A stretch of DNA of 64,000 bases from Pseudoneobacillus sp042683745 (lineage in GTDB: Bacteria; Bacillota; Bacilli; Bacillales; Cytobacillaceae), in assembly GCF_042683745.1 (NCBI RefSeq), contig NZ_JBHUJX010000008.1, positions 558,001-622,000 on the forward strand. The letters run 5' to 3'. Of the stretch, positions 1-9,429 are shown in pieces. The notes under the pieces were generated by a model. That model made no database searches and was not told the DNA's origin. It saw nothing but the letters and a program-made list of their open reading frames with translations. Numbering within the stretch: position 1 is the stretch's first letter; each line of letters opens with the position of its first letter. Position numbers and translations under genes: made by a program.

Positions 1-1
1 T

Positions 2-358
2 CAATTCAATCAAAAAATCAAAAAACAACCAGGAGATCAGATACTTGAATTAGAACGCACAAAGGATATATTGATGGAATTAGGAAAACAAAAAGAACAG
101 CAATTTCTAGTTGGCTTTGCAGCAGAAACAAATGATGTTGAGGACTATGCTAAGTCAAAATTAGAAAAGAAGAACGCAGATATGATTGTGGCTAACAATG
201 TAACTATTGATGGAGCAGGTTTTGGAACAGATACAAATATTGTAACGATATACAAAAGGAGCGGTGAATGTATTTCATTACCACTTTTAACAAAAAATGA
301 AGTTGCTAGGAAGCTATTGAATGAAATTTCTCTTGCGATAAAGGAAGGATTGGAATGA
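2..358 (+). CDS. coaBC: Phosphopantothenoylcysteine decarboxylase/synthetase, 3' end only
   Basis: This is the C-terminal 118 residues of the bifunctional CoaBC (Dfp) enzyme of coenzyme A synthesis; the frame is open to the window edge, so the 5' part is missing. The visible part belongs to the CoaB half, which joins CTP-activated 4'-phosphopantothenate to cysteine. Seen: LVGFAAET, then a lysine-rich KLEKKNADMIVANNV stretch matching the conserved KK.AD.IVAN motif of CoaB, and a family-typical end. Its TGA overlaps the priA ATG by four bases (ATGA), so the two are probably translationally coupled. The coaBC-priA-def-fmt order is usual in Bacilli. Confidence 0.93.
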   Translation, partial: QFNQKIKKQPGDQILELERTKDILMELGKQKEQQFLVGFAAETNDVEDYAKSKLEKKNADMIVANNVTIDGAGFGTDTNIVTIYKRSGECISLPLLTKNEVARKLLNEISLAIKEGLE

Positions 359-2769
359 CAATTGCAAGTGTAATTGTGGATGTTCCTGCTCGACAAACAG
401 ATAAATCTTTCGATTATTTAATACCAAAACAGTATGAAGGAAGTATTTCAGCAGGAATGAGAATTGCCGTTCCTTTTGGTCCAAGAAAAATTCAGGGCTT
501 TGTTGTGGAAGTGAAGAAAGAATCGGATTTTTCTCAATTAAAAAAAATTAGTGAGCCAATGGATTTATATCCTGTGTTAACTGAAGAATTATTAGCACTT
601 GGGGATTGGTTAGCGGAAAAAACACTTTGTTACAAAATTTCTGCTTTTCAAGCGATGCTTCCTGCTGCATTGAAAGCAAAATATGAAAAAAAAATCGTTT
701 TATCTGAAAAAGTGAATCCCAGGCAGCTCCCTTTTACACTTCAACCGTTTTTTTTGGAAAAAAACGAGCTGACATGGGAAGAAGCCATACATAATGGAAT
801 CCTATTAGATATTCAAAAAGAAGCTGCCATCGGTCATATTGAAGTGGTGTATGAAGTAAAGGAAAGATTGAAGAAAAAAAAATTAAAGCAAATATGCCCA
901 GCTCTCACGATTCATGAATTACAGATAGAAAAAGAAAAGCTATCTAATCGGGCCTTAAAGCAGCATGAAGTACTTGATTTTTTTATTGACCGACCTAATC
1001 CAATTGAATTGAGAAGTTTATTAGCTGCATTAAACATTTCATCTGGGACTGTAACGGGATTAATCGAAAAAAATATTCTTATTGAAAAGGAAATAGAGGT
1101 TTATCGTGACCCATTTCAAGATCGACATTTTAAAAGAACATTTCCATTGACATTAACCGTAGATCAGCAAAAGGTCATTAATCCAATCCAACATACAATT
1201 ATAAATGATAAGCATAAGGTGTTTTTATTGTATGGAGTCACCGGAAGCGGAAAGACCGAAATCTATTTACAGTCTATCCAAACGGTCCTTGACCAAGGTA
1301 AAGAAGCAATCGTACTTGTACCTGAAATATCTCTTACTCCTCAAATGGTTCACCGTTTTAAGGGGAGATTTGGGGATAAAGTTGCCGTTCTTCATAGTGG
1401 GTTATCAGCAGGTGAAAAATATGATGAATGGCGAAAAATCCATCGGAAAGAAGTTTCAGTCGTTGTTGGTGCAAGATCGGCCATTTTTGCACCATTCGAA
1501 AATATTGGCATCATAATTATTGATGAAGAACATGAGACCAGCTATAAACAGGAGGAAACTCCCCGTTACCATGCAAGGGATGTTGCTATAAAAAGAGCAG
1601 AAACTTTTAAATGCCCAGTCGTGCTAGGAAGTGCCACACCATCCCTTGAATCATTTGCTCGTGCACAAAAGGGAGTATATGAATTACTATCATTACCAGT
1701 ACGAATGAATAATCAGTCTTTACCAGCTGTCGAAATCGTAGATATGAGAGATGAATTAAAGAGTGGAAATCGATCAATGTTTTCGAATAAACTGTTTGAA
1801 AAAATGAAGGATCGTTTAGAAAAAGGTCAGCAGATTGTCTTGTTTTTAAATAAGAGAGGCTATTCTTCCTTTGTCATTTGTCGTGATTGCGGTTATGTAA
1901 TCAATTGTCCTCATTGTGATATTTCCTTAACATACCACCGCAGTCAGCAGCAAATGAAGTGCCATTATTGTGGACATGAAGAGCAAGTTCTAAAGACTTG
2001 TCCCGAGTGCACAAGTGAACATATTCGTTTTTTTGGAACTGGGACTCAAAAAGTAGAGGAAGAGTTAGGGAAGGTTTTACCTGAAGCAAGGGTCATTCGT
2101 ATGGATGTTGATACTACTAGTCGAAAGGGATCACATGAAAAACTACTAACTGCCTTTCAAGAAGGAAAAGCAGATATTTTACTTGGAACGCAAATGATTG
2201 CTAAGGGGTTGGATTTTCCAAATATTACACTTGTTGGTGTATTATCCGCAGATACGATGCTTCATTTACCTGATTTTCGCTCGTCAGAAAAAACTTTTCA
2301 ATTACTCACACAAGTAAGTGGAAGGGCGGGGCGTCATGAATTGCCAGGTGAAGTAATTATCCAAACATATACACCAGAACATTACAGTGTTCAATTATCT
2401 GGCAAACAAGACTTTGAAGAGTTTTATCAACATGAAATGCAAATGCGAAAAATTCATCGATATCCACCCTTCTATTATTTATCGTTAATAACAATTACTC
2501 ACGAAGAATTAATGAAGGTTGTATCGATTACAGAGAAAATCACGAAATACTTACGATCTAAGCTATCAAACCAGGCAATTGTCTTAGGTCCGGTTGCTTC
2601 ACCTATTCCTAGAATCAATAATAGATATAGATACCAATGTTTGATAAAATACAAGAATGAACCAACTCTTACGAATGCGTTCAAAGTCATTCTAGATCAA
2701 TACCAACAAGAAATGGCTTCAACTGGTTTACAAATTTCAATTGATTTAAATCCCTATATATTGATGTAA
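355..2769 (+). CDS. priA: Primosomal protein N', replication restart helicase PriA
   Basis: PriA is a 3'-to-5' superfamily 2 helicase that recognises stalled forks and loads the primosome. The 804-residue product has an N-terminal DNA-binding region, Walker A GVTGSGKTE near residue 293, the Walker B box DEEH near 389, and a zinc-binding cluster of paired cysteines between about 509 and 552 (CRDCGYVINCPHC, CHYC, CPEC) that sits between the helicase motifs. LLTQVSGRAGRHELPGE is the late helicase motif. Length fits the Bacillus family. The ATG overlaps the coaBC stop. A 74-base gap follows, the first real gap in this gene run. Confidence 0.96.
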   Translation: MTIASVIVDVPARQTDKSFDYLIPKQYEGSISAGMRIAVPFGPRKIQGFVVEVKKESDFSQLKKISEPMDLYPVLTEELLALGDWLAEKTLCYKISAFQAMLPAALKAKYEKKIVLSEKVNPRQLPFTLQPFFLEKNELTWEEAIHNGILLDIQKEAAIGHIEVVYEVKERLKKKKLKQICPALTIHELQIEKEKLSNRALKQHEVLDFFIDRPNPIELRSLLAALNISSGTVTGLIEKNILIEKEIEVYRDPFQDRHFKRTFPLTLTVDQQKVINPIQHTIINDKHKVFLLYGVTGSGKTEIYLQSIQTVLDQGKEAIVLVPEISLTPQMVHRFKGRFGDKVAVLHSGLSAGEKYDEWRKIHRKEVSVVVGARSAIFAPFENIGIIIIDEEHETSYKQEETPRYHARDVAIKRAETFKCPVVLGSATPSLESFARAQKGVYELLSLPVRMNNQSLPAVEIVDMRDELKSGNRSMFSNKLFEKMKDRLEKGQQIVLFLNKRGYSSFVICRDCGYVINCPHCDISLTYHRSQQQMKCHYCGHEEQVLKTCPECTSEHIRFFGTGTQKVEEELGKVLPEARVIRMDVDTTSRKGSHEKLLTAFQEGKADILLGTQMIAKGLDFPNITLVGVLSADTMLHLPDFRSSEKTFQLLTQVSGRAGRHELPGEVIIQTYTPEHYSVQLSGKQDFEEFYQHEMQMRKIHRYPPFYYLSLITITHEELMKVVSITEKITKYLRSKLSNQAIVLGPVASPIPRINNRYRYQCLIKYKNEPTLTNAFKVILDQYQQEMASTGLQISIDLNPYILM

Positions 2770-2843
2770 ACGGTTATGAATTTCAGGATAATTGTGAAAA
2801 ATGTTAACAACTAGACTTTGAGAATGTTTTGGAGGATATACTT

Positions 2844-3329
2844 TTGGCTATTCGAAAAATTGTAATGTACCCTGCCGATATTTTAGAAACACCTTGTAAA
2901 AAGGTAGAGGTTTTTGATAAAAAACTAGTGAAATTATTAAACGATATGTACGATACGATGATAGAATTCGATGGTGTAGGCCTTGCCGCACCTCAAATTG
3001 GTATAGATAAACAAATCGCCATCGTTGACATTGACGATGAGGATGGAACAATTGAAATGATCAATCCTGAAATAATAGAAACCTCTGGTGAACAAACAGG
3101 TCCAGAGGGATGTTTAAGCTTTCCAGATTTGTATGGTGAAGTTACAAGACCATATTTCGTGAAAATAAAGGCTCAAGACCGTAAAGGCAAATTTTATACT
3201 TTAGAAGCTGAAGAATTTCTAGCGCGTGCAATTTTACATGAGATTGACCATCTTCATGGCGTTTTATTTACCTCAAAGGTATCAAAATATTTAACAGATG
3301 AAGAATTAGAAGGGGTTGAAGAGGAATGA
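2844..3329 (+). CDS. def: Peptide deformylase
   Basis: Removes the N-formyl group from nascent proteins using a divalent metal. All three family motifs are present: GVGLAAPQ (about residues 44-51), EGCLSFP (about 88-94, whose Cys binds metal) and HEIDH (about 132-136, two His ligands and the catalytic Glu). The 161-residue length from the TTG start at 2844 (MAIRKIVMYPADIL) matches the short Bacillus DefA type. An upstream TTG at 2829 lies on the ribosome site TGGAGG, so 2844, eight bases downstream, is preferred. The stop overlaps the fmt start, pairing the deformylase with its opposing formyltransferase. Confidence 0.95.
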   Translation: MAIRKIVMYPADILETPCKKVEVFDKKLVKLLNDMYDTMIEFDGVGLAAPQIGIDKQIAIVDIDDEDGTIEMINPEIIETSGEQTGPEGCLSFPDLYGEVTRPYFVKIKAQDRKGKFYTLEAEEFLARAILHEIDHLHGVLFTSKVSKYLTDEELEGVEEE

Positions 3330-4273
3330 CAAAGATTATTTTTATGGGGACTCCTGATTTCTCTGTACCGATACTGAAGAGAATTTTAGAAGATGGATAC
3401 GAAGTAATAGGTGTTGTTACCCAACCAGATCGTCCTGTTGGTAGAAAAAAAATAATGACAGCTCCTCCAGTAAAGGTAGAGGCCGAAAAACATGGAATTC
3501 CTGTTTTTCAACCTGAAAAAATCAGAAGACAAGAGGATCTAGAACCGATACTTACACTTCGACCGGATTTAATTGTAACCGCCGCTTTCGGTCAAATTTT
3601 ACCTAAAACATTACTTGATGCACCTAAATATGGATGTGTAAATGTACATGCTTCTTTATTACCAGAATTAAGAGGGGGGGCACCCATTCATTATTCTATT
3701 ATACAAGGGAAAGAAAAGACTGGAATTACCATTATGTATATGGCTGAGAAATTGGATGCGGGAGATATTTTATCGACCGTAGAAATTCCTATTGAAGAAA
3801 GAGATACCGTTGGGACCCTTCACGAAAAATTAAGTGAAGCTGGTTCAAATCTCTTATCTGAAACTTTACCAAAGTTACTTAATAGTGAGTTGAGACCTAT
3901 TCCCCAAAACGATTCTTACGCTACCTTTGCACCGAATATTAAAAGGGAACAAGAAAGAATTGACTGGACTAAAACTGGGGAAGAAATATATAACCATATA
4001 CGTGGCTTAAATCCATGGCCAGTAGCCTACACCGAATGGGAAGGGTCAGTACTTAAAGTTTGGTGGGGAGAGAAATATTCATCAAAAATAATATCCGAAC
4101 CAGGTACAATTATTAGTCTAGAAGATGACGGAATTGTCGTTCAGACAGGAAATGAAACGGCGATTAAAATAACAGAGCTACAACCTTCAGGTAAAAAGAA
4201 AATGTCAGGTGAACAATTTCTTAGAGGGGCTAATAATCAAATGCTTGGAAGGAAGCTTGGTCAAAAACTATGA
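3326..4273 (+). CDS. fmt: Methionyl-tRNA formyltransferase
   Basis: Transfers the formyl group from 10-formyltetrahydrofolate to Met-tRNA(fMet). The 315-residue protein has the formyltransferase fold with VNVHASLLPELRGGAPIHYS (about 107-126), containing the catalytic Asn and His and the SLLP..RG.API signature, then the conserved Asp in EKLDAGDI. A C-terminal OB-like domain (about 205-315) contacts tRNA. It overlaps def upstream and rsmB downstream by four bases each (ATGA), giving a coupled def-fmt-rsmB block. Confidence 0.96.
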   Translation: MTKIIFMGTPDFSVPILKRILEDGYEVIGVVTQPDRPVGRKKIMTAPPVKVEAEKHGIPVFQPEKIRRQEDLEPILTLRPDLIVTAAFGQILPKTLLDAPKYGCVNVHASLLPELRGGAPIHYSIIQGKEKTGITIMYMAEKLDAGDILSTVEIPIEERDTVGTLHEKLSEAGSNLLSETLPKLLNSELRPIPQNDSYATFAPNIKREQERIDWTKTGEEIYNHIRGLNPWPVAYTEWEGSVLKVWWGEKYSSKIISEPGTIISLEDDGIVVQTGNETAIKITELQPSGKKKMSGEQFLRGANNQMLGRKLGQKL

Positions 4274-5619
4274 CAAAAACGATGAAAAATGTTCGTGAAA
4301 CAGCTCTAGATTTATTAGAGACAATAGAAAAAAATCAATCCTATAGCAATCTTTTACTACATCATGCAATCGAAAAGAATAAGGTGCCTGAACGTGATGT
4401 TGGACTATTAACTGAATTAATCTATGGAACATTACAAAGGCAAATGACCCTAGACTTTTATTTAGAACCTTTTATAAATCAATCTAAAAAACTTGAAAAG
4501 TGGGTTAGACATTTATTAAGAATGACTCTCTATCAGTTGGTATTTTTAGACAAAATTCCAGATCATGCGGCTATTTTTGAAGCCGTAGAAATTGCCAAAA
4601 AACGAGGTCATAAAGGAATCGCTGGAGTTGTTAATGGAGTTCTTAGAAATATCCAAAGGAAAGGTCTACCCTCACTTAACGAAATTACAGACCCAATTAA
4701 ACGTGTTTCTGTGGAAACGAGTCACCCATATTGGTTAGTGGAAAGATGGACAAAACAATTTGGGATCGATAAAACAAAAGAAATGTGCGAGTTGAATTTA
4801 CAAGCACCAACTCAAACAGCCAGGGTAAATTTGACATTAATTACTCGCGAGCAATGTATTGAAAAACTTCAGGAAGAAGGTTTCTTAGTGGAACCTAGTA
4901 CAATCCTGTTGGAATCAATTCATTGTTTGAAAGGAAATTTAGCATCTTCACATGCCTATAAAGAAGGATTTTTAACGATACAAGACGAAAGTTCTATGCT
5001 AGTTGCTTATGCACTTGGAGTAACTGAAAATGAGAAAATACTGGATTCATGTGCAGCTCCTGGAGGAAAAACAAGCCATATTGCTGAAAAGTTAAATGGT
5101 TCTGGAGTGGTTTTTTCACTAGATTTACATGAGCATAAAGTGAAACTGATTCTAGAAAATGCGAGCCGATTAAGATTATCGAATATCAAAGCACAGGCTC
5201 TCGATAGTCGTAAGGTAGGAGAACATTTTCAAGGAGGAACATTTGATCGAATCCTCGTTGATGCACCGTGTTCTGGATTAGGTGTAATGAGAAGAAAGCC
5301 CGATATGAAATACACGAAAAGGGAAGAAGATTTAAATCGGCTTCAATCAATCCAATTGGATTTGTTAAATGCTGTTTCCCCTTTATTAAAAAAAGATGGT
5401 ATTCTTGTATATAGTACTTGTACTGTCGATCAAGAGGAAAATCAAGCAGTTATCCGTGCCTTTTTAAATCAAAACCTTGATTTTGTCGGGGATAATGAGT
5501 GGAAAGAACGAATGCCTTTGGCAATTCAACCACTCATTGAACAATATGATTTGCAAATATTCCCTCAAGATTTTGGCTCAGACGGATTTTATATTGCTTG
5601 TATTAGAAAGAAGGTGTAA
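4270..5619 (+). CDS. rsmB: 16S rRNA (cytosine-967-C5)-methyltransferase
   Basis: RsmB methylates C967 (E. coli numbering) of 16S rRNA with S-adenosylmethionine. Seen: an N-terminal NusB-like RNA-binding domain (about 1-130), then a Rossmann methyltransferase domain with SCAAPGGKT as SAM-binding motif I, DAPCSGLG near residue 331 (motif IV Cys) and YSTCTVDQEEN near 380 (motif VI, catalytic Cys). At 449 residues it is the normal Bacillus length. The start overlaps the fmt stop, and the stop codon shares its last base with the rlmN ATG. Confidence 0.94.
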   Translation: MTKTMKNVRETALDLLETIEKNQSYSNLLLHHAIEKNKVPERDVGLLTELIYGTLQRQMTLDFYLEPFINQSKKLEKWVRHLLRMTLYQLVFLDKIPDHAAIFEAVEIAKKRGHKGIAGVVNGVLRNIQRKGLPSLNEITDPIKRVSVETSHPYWLVERWTKQFGIDKTKEMCELNLQAPTQTARVNLTLITREQCIEKLQEEGFLVEPSTILLESIHCLKGNLASSHAYKEGFLTIQDESSMLVAYALGVTENEKILDSCAAPGGKTSHIAEKLNGSGVVFSLDLHEHKVKLILENASRLRLSNIKAQALDSRKVGEHFQGGTFDRILVDAPCSGLGVMRRKPDMKYTKREEDLNRLQSIQLDLLNAVSPLLKKDGILVYSTCTVDQEENQAVIRAFLNQNLDFVGDNEWKERMPLAIQPLIEQYDLQIFPQDFGSDGFYIACIRKKV

Positions 5620-6704
5620 TGATGGAAACGACAAAGAATGTTACAACTATGATAGAAACAAACCCATCCATCTATTCATTGCAATTAGAGGAATTAAAAG
5701 ATTGGTTAAAAGAAAATGATGAGAAAACATTTCGAGCAGAACAAATTTTTGATTGGCTTTATAAAAAAAGAGTTAAATCCTTTGAAGAAATGTCCAATCT
5801 ATCAAAAAGTTTAAGGGAAAAGCTGGAAGGGAAATTTTCTTTAACAACATTAAAAACGATCATTCAGCAAACTTCTACTGATGGCACAATTAAGTTTTTA
5901 TTTGAACTTCATGATGGATATTCGATTGAAACAGTATTAATGCGTCATGATTACGGGAACTCTGTTTGTGTAACAACTCAAGTTGGCTGTAGAATTGGAT
6001 GTACGTTTTGTGCTTCAACACTTGGTGGATTGAAACGGCATTTGGAAGCAGGAGAAATAGTAGCTCAAGTGGTTAATGTTCAACAAGTTCTAGATGAATC
6101 CGATGAGAGAGTAAGCTCTGTTGTTATTATGGGAATTGGCGAACCATTTGATAATTATGACAATATGCTTTCCTTCTTAAAGATTATCAATCATGATCAA
6201 GGATTAAATATCGGAGCCCGTCATATTACGGTCTCTACAAGTGGAATTGTACCTAAAATTTATCAATTTGCAGATGAAAACACACAGATTAATTTTGCTA
6301 TTTCGCTTCACGCGCCAAATACCGAGTTAAGGTCACAGTTAATGCCAATAAATAGAGCATATAAGCTAGCAGAATTAATGAAGGCAGTTAAGTATTATAT
6401 TAATAAAACAGGTCGACGTGTCAGCTTTGAGTATGGATTATTTGGTGGTGTAAATGATCAAGTAGAACATGCAGAAGAACTTGCAAAACTTTTAAAAGGA
6501 ATTAAATGTCATGTAAACTTAATTCCTGTTAACTATGTACCTGAACGCGACTATGTTCGCACACCTAAAGATCAAATCTTTGAATTTGAAAAAACATTAA
6601 AAAATCATGGAGTAAATGTAACGATTAGACGCGAGCACGGTCATGATATTGATGCAGCATGTGGACAACTTCGTGCAAAGGAGCGGCAAGAGGAGACGAG
6701 GTGA
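5619..6704 (+). CDS. rlmN: Dual-specificity 23S rRNA A2503 / tRNA A37 C2-methyltransferase
   Basis: A radical SAM enzyme that methylates carbon 2 of A2503 in 23S rRNA and A37 of some tRNAs. The CRIGCTFC motif (CxxxCxxC, about residues 124-131) binds the 4Fe-4S cluster. The C-terminal DAACGQLRA (near 347) carries the Cys that accepts the methyl intermediate, and RHITVSTSG and GGVNDQ are family blocks. The 361 residues match RlmN rather than the resistance paralogue Cfr. The ATG overlaps the rsmB stop; a second in-frame ATG lies three bases on. Confidence 0.94.
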   Translation: MMETTKNVTTMIETNPSIYSLQLEELKDWLKENDEKTFRAEQIFDWLYKKRVKSFEEMSNLSKSLREKLEGKFSLTTLKTIIQQTSTDGTIKFLFELHDGYSIETVLMRHDYGNSVCVTTQVGCRIGCTFCASTLGGLKRHLEAGEIVAQVVNVQQVLDESDERVSSVVIMGIGEPFDNYDNMLSFLKIINHDQGLNIGARHITVSTSGIVPKIYQFADENTQINFAISLHAPNTELRSQLMPINRAYKLAELMKAVKYYINKTGRRVSFEYGLFGGVNDQVEHAEELAKLLKGIKCHVNLIPVNYVPERDYVRTPKDQIFEFEKTLKNHGVNVTIRREHGHDIDAACGQLRAKERQEETR

Positions 6705-6708
6705 AAGG

Positions 6709-7467
6709 ATGAAAGCTGTTTTTAAGACTGACCCTGGAAGAGTACGCCTTCACAATGAAGATCATGGGGGAATCTTTGTTAATGGTGAAAACAACCGCCT
6801 AGCCATCGTAGCAGATGGAATGGGCGGTCACCGGGCTGGGGATGTAGCGAGTAATATGACCATCAATTTTCTTCAAAAAGCTTGGGAGGAATCTGAAAAT
6901 ATTCAAACAGCTGATCAAGCAGAAGAATGGTTAAAATTAAAAATTAATGAAGTGAATAGTGAATTGTTTCAACATGCTATTTCTCATTCAGAATGCGAAG
7001 GAATGGGCACAACGATCATTGCTGCCATCTGTACAAATCATTTTGTAACATTAGCCCATATTGGTGACAGTAGATGCTATTTATTAAATGAATCTGGATA
7101 TAAACAATTAACAGAAGACCATTCTTTAGTTAATGAGTTAGTCCGTTCAGGACAAATCTCAAAAGAAGACGCTGAAAATCATCCAAGAAAAAATGTCATC
7201 CTAAGAGCGCTCGGTACAGAAAAAACGGTAGAAATGGATATTATTACAGTAATTTTTGAAGAAGGAGATATTTTACTCCTTTGTTCCGATGGATTATCAA
7301 ATAAAGTAAGTGAAAAAGAAATGCTCGATATTCTATCAAAAAAAGAGGAACACGAGATGCGTGCAGAATCTCTAATCCAATTAGCCAATCATTACGGCGG
7401 TGAAGACAATATCACCCTTGTCATTGTAGAACATTCAATAGGCGAGGAGGTTGATGAATTATTATGA
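6709..7467 (+). CDS. prpC: PP2C-type protein phosphatase PrpC (Stp1)
   Basis: A Mg/Mn-dependent phosphatase that reverses phosphorylation by the adjacent kinase PrkC. The 252-residue protein carries the PP2C metal-binding motifs in order: VRLHNEDH, VADGMGGHRAGDVAS, HIGDSRCYLL, LTEDHSLVNELV, LLCSDGLSNKV and GGEDNITLVIV. The ATG at 6709 follows the AAAGG ribosome site right after the rlmN stop; an in-frame ATG at 6643 lies inside rlmN and gives a non-conserved extension, so it is rejected. The TGA overlaps the prkC ATG, so the antagonistic pair is made together. Confidence 0.95.
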   Translation: MKAVFKTDPGRVRLHNEDHGGIFVNGENNRLAIVADGMGGHRAGDVASNMTINFLQKAWEESENIQTADQAEEWLKLKINEVNSELFQHAISHSECEGMGTTIIAAICTNHFVTLAHIGDSRCYLLNESGYKQLTEDHSLVNELVRSGQISKEDAENHPRKNVILRALGTEKTVEMDIITVIFEEGDILLLCSDGLSNKVSEKEMLDILSKKEEHEMRAESLIQLANHYGGEDNITLVIVEHSIGEEVDELL

Positions 7468-9410
7468 TCAATGGGAAAAGAATTAGCGGACGTTACAAAA
7501 TAATAGATATGATAGGCGGAGGCGGAATGGCCAATGTCTATCTTGCACATGATATGATTTTAGACCGTGACGTTGCTCTTAAAATGCTACGATTAGATTT
7601 TGCAAATGATGATGAATTTATCCGTCGATTCCATCGTGAAGCTCAGTCTGCTACAAGTTTAGCGCATCCAAATATTGTGAGTATTTACGATGTAGGCGAA
7701 GAAGATGGGCTATATTATATTGTCATGGAATATGTTGACGGACAAACACTTAAACAATACATACAACAAAATGCACCGTTGCGGGTTGATGAAGCAATAG
7801 AAATTATGAAGCAACTTACATCAGCGATATCACATGCCCATCAAAATCATATTGTACACCGAGATATAAAACCGCATAACATTTTGATCGATCGAAAAGG
7901 AAATGTGAAAATTACTGATTTTGGGATTGCGATGGCTTTGAGTGCTACAAGTATTACACAAACTAATTCTGTTCTTGGCTCTGTGCATTATTTATCACCA
8001 GAGCAAGCAAGAGGTGGCACTGCGAACAAAAAATCGGATATCTATTCCTTAGGTATTGTCTTTTTTGAGATGCTGACAGGTAGATTACCATTTTCAGGGG
8101 AATCGGCCGTTTCGATTGCTTTAAAACATTTGCAATCTGACACACCTTCTCCGAAAAGATGGAATCCTAGCATTCCTCAGAGTGTTGAAAACATTGTTTT
8201 AAAAGCAACAGCCAAGGATCCTTTTCATCGATACAATAATGTAGAAGAAATGGAGGATGACCTCATAACAGGTCTTAATCCAGAACGAATTAATGAATTA
8301 AAATTTGTTATTCCCGTTGATGATGAAGCCACAAAAGCTATCCCTGTTATAACAAATGATCGTCCTTTCAAAAACTTGGATGAGACAATCGTGGCAAAAG
8401 GAAATCAACTACAAGATGATTCAAAAAAACTACCGAAAAAACGAAAAAAGTGGCCAATCGTTATGGCATCTACTTTTTTAATTATCGTACTACTGGGTAT
8501 TTTTATTGTTTTCTTTTTGCCATCATTTCTAGCACCCGATATCGTAGAAGTGCCTGATGTTAGCAGTCAATCTTTAAGAGATGCAAAGGAAGATTTAGAA
8601 GCTGCTGGATTTAAGATTGGTGAAGAACATGAATTAACTGATGATGAGATTCAAGAGGGTTTTGTTATTAAAACAAACCCTAAAGCAGGTAGAAAAGAAA
8701 AACAAGGAACCACTATTGATCTTTATTTAAGTTCTGGTAAAAAGACTTTTAAACTTTCTAATTATGTTGATCGACAATATGATGTTGTTGTCCAATTACT
8801 GGATAATAAAAACTTTAAAGACATCGAAAAAAATGATGTGTTTGATTCTAGTGAACCAGGTACAATATTGGAGCAATATCCTGATCCAGAGGAAGAGGTT
8901 ATTCCTGAGGATACAGTCATAAAGTTTACTGTTAGTAAAGGTCCTGAAATGATAAAATTAAAGGATTTAAGAGGATTTAATCAAACAAATGTAGAGGAAT
9001 ATGGTAAATCTACTGGTTTAATAATCGATATGTCAAAAACAGAGTTTCATGAAACGTTTCTAGAAGGCACGGTTATTAAACAATCTCCAGATCCTGATAC
9101 AGAACTTAAAAAAGGTGATACAGTTACTGTCATCCTTTCAAAAGGGAAGGAAAAAATTCCTCCTAAAACAGTAAAAAAACAAGTTTATATACAATATGAA
9201 CCAGCTGTAGAGGGAACTCCTCAAGAAATTAGTGTTTATATTGAAGATGCAAACAGAAGTATGACTACACCATGGGATACTTTTTCGATTACTGGACCTA
9301 GAGAACTGACGATAGAATTGCTCATCCTTTATGGAAAAAAAGCAGGATATAAAATCTTTAGGGATGGTGTCATAATCGAAGAAGAGGAAGTAGATTATCC
9401 AGACGAATAA
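7464..9410 (+). CDS. prkC: Membrane Ser/Thr protein kinase with PASTA domains
   Basis: PrkC is a eukaryotic-like kinase whose external PASTA repeats bind muropeptide/lipid II-like ligands; in B. subtilis it acts in germination and stationary-phase wall control. Seen: kinase domain with glycine loop IGGGGMANVYLAHD (17-30), Lys40, HRDIKPHN (Asp near 134), DFG, a Thr/Ser-rich activation loop ending SVHYLSPEQARG; a basic linker; one transmembrane segment (about 330-353); three PASTA repeats beginning VEVPDVSSQSL near 360; and an Ig-like C-terminal domain (about 570-648). The 648-residue length equals my recollection of B. subtilis PrkC. It overlaps prpC by four bases. Confidence 0.96.
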   Translation: MINGKRISGRYKIIDMIGGGGMANVYLAHDMILDRDVALKMLRLDFANDDEFIRRFHREAQSATSLAHPNIVSIYDVGEEDGLYYIVMEYVDGQTLKQYIQQNAPLRVDEAIEIMKQLTSAISHAHQNHIVHRDIKPHNILIDRKGNVKITDFGIAMALSATSITQTNSVLGSVHYLSPEQARGGTANKKSDIYSLGIVFFEMLTGRLPFSGESAVSIALKHLQSDTPSPKRWNPSIPQSVENIVLKATAKDPFHRYNNVEEMEDDLITGLNPERINELKFVIPVDDEATKAIPVITNDRPFKNLDETIVAKGNQLQDDSKKLPKKRKKWPIVMASTFLIIVLLGIFIVFFLPSFLAPDIVEVPDVSSQSLRDAKEDLEAAGFKIGEEHELTDDEIQEGFVIKTNPKAGRKEKQGTTIDLYLSSGKKTFKLSNYVDRQYDVVVQLLDNKNFKDIEKNDVFDSSEPGTILEQYPDPEEEVIPEDTVIKFTVSKGPEMIKLKDLRGFNQTNVEEYGKSTGLIIDMSKTEFHETFLEGTVIKQSPDPDTELKKGDTVTVILSKGKEKIPPKTVKKQVYIQYEPAVEGTPQEISVYIEDANRSMTTPWDTFSITGPRELTIELLILYGKKAGYKIFRDGVIIEEEEVDYPDE

Positions 9411-9429
9411 GTAAACAAGGAGCGTTGCT

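Noticed and set aside
1205..1516. 103-residue + frame within priA
   Set aside because: Out of frame inside the helicase core motifs of priA; a shadow.
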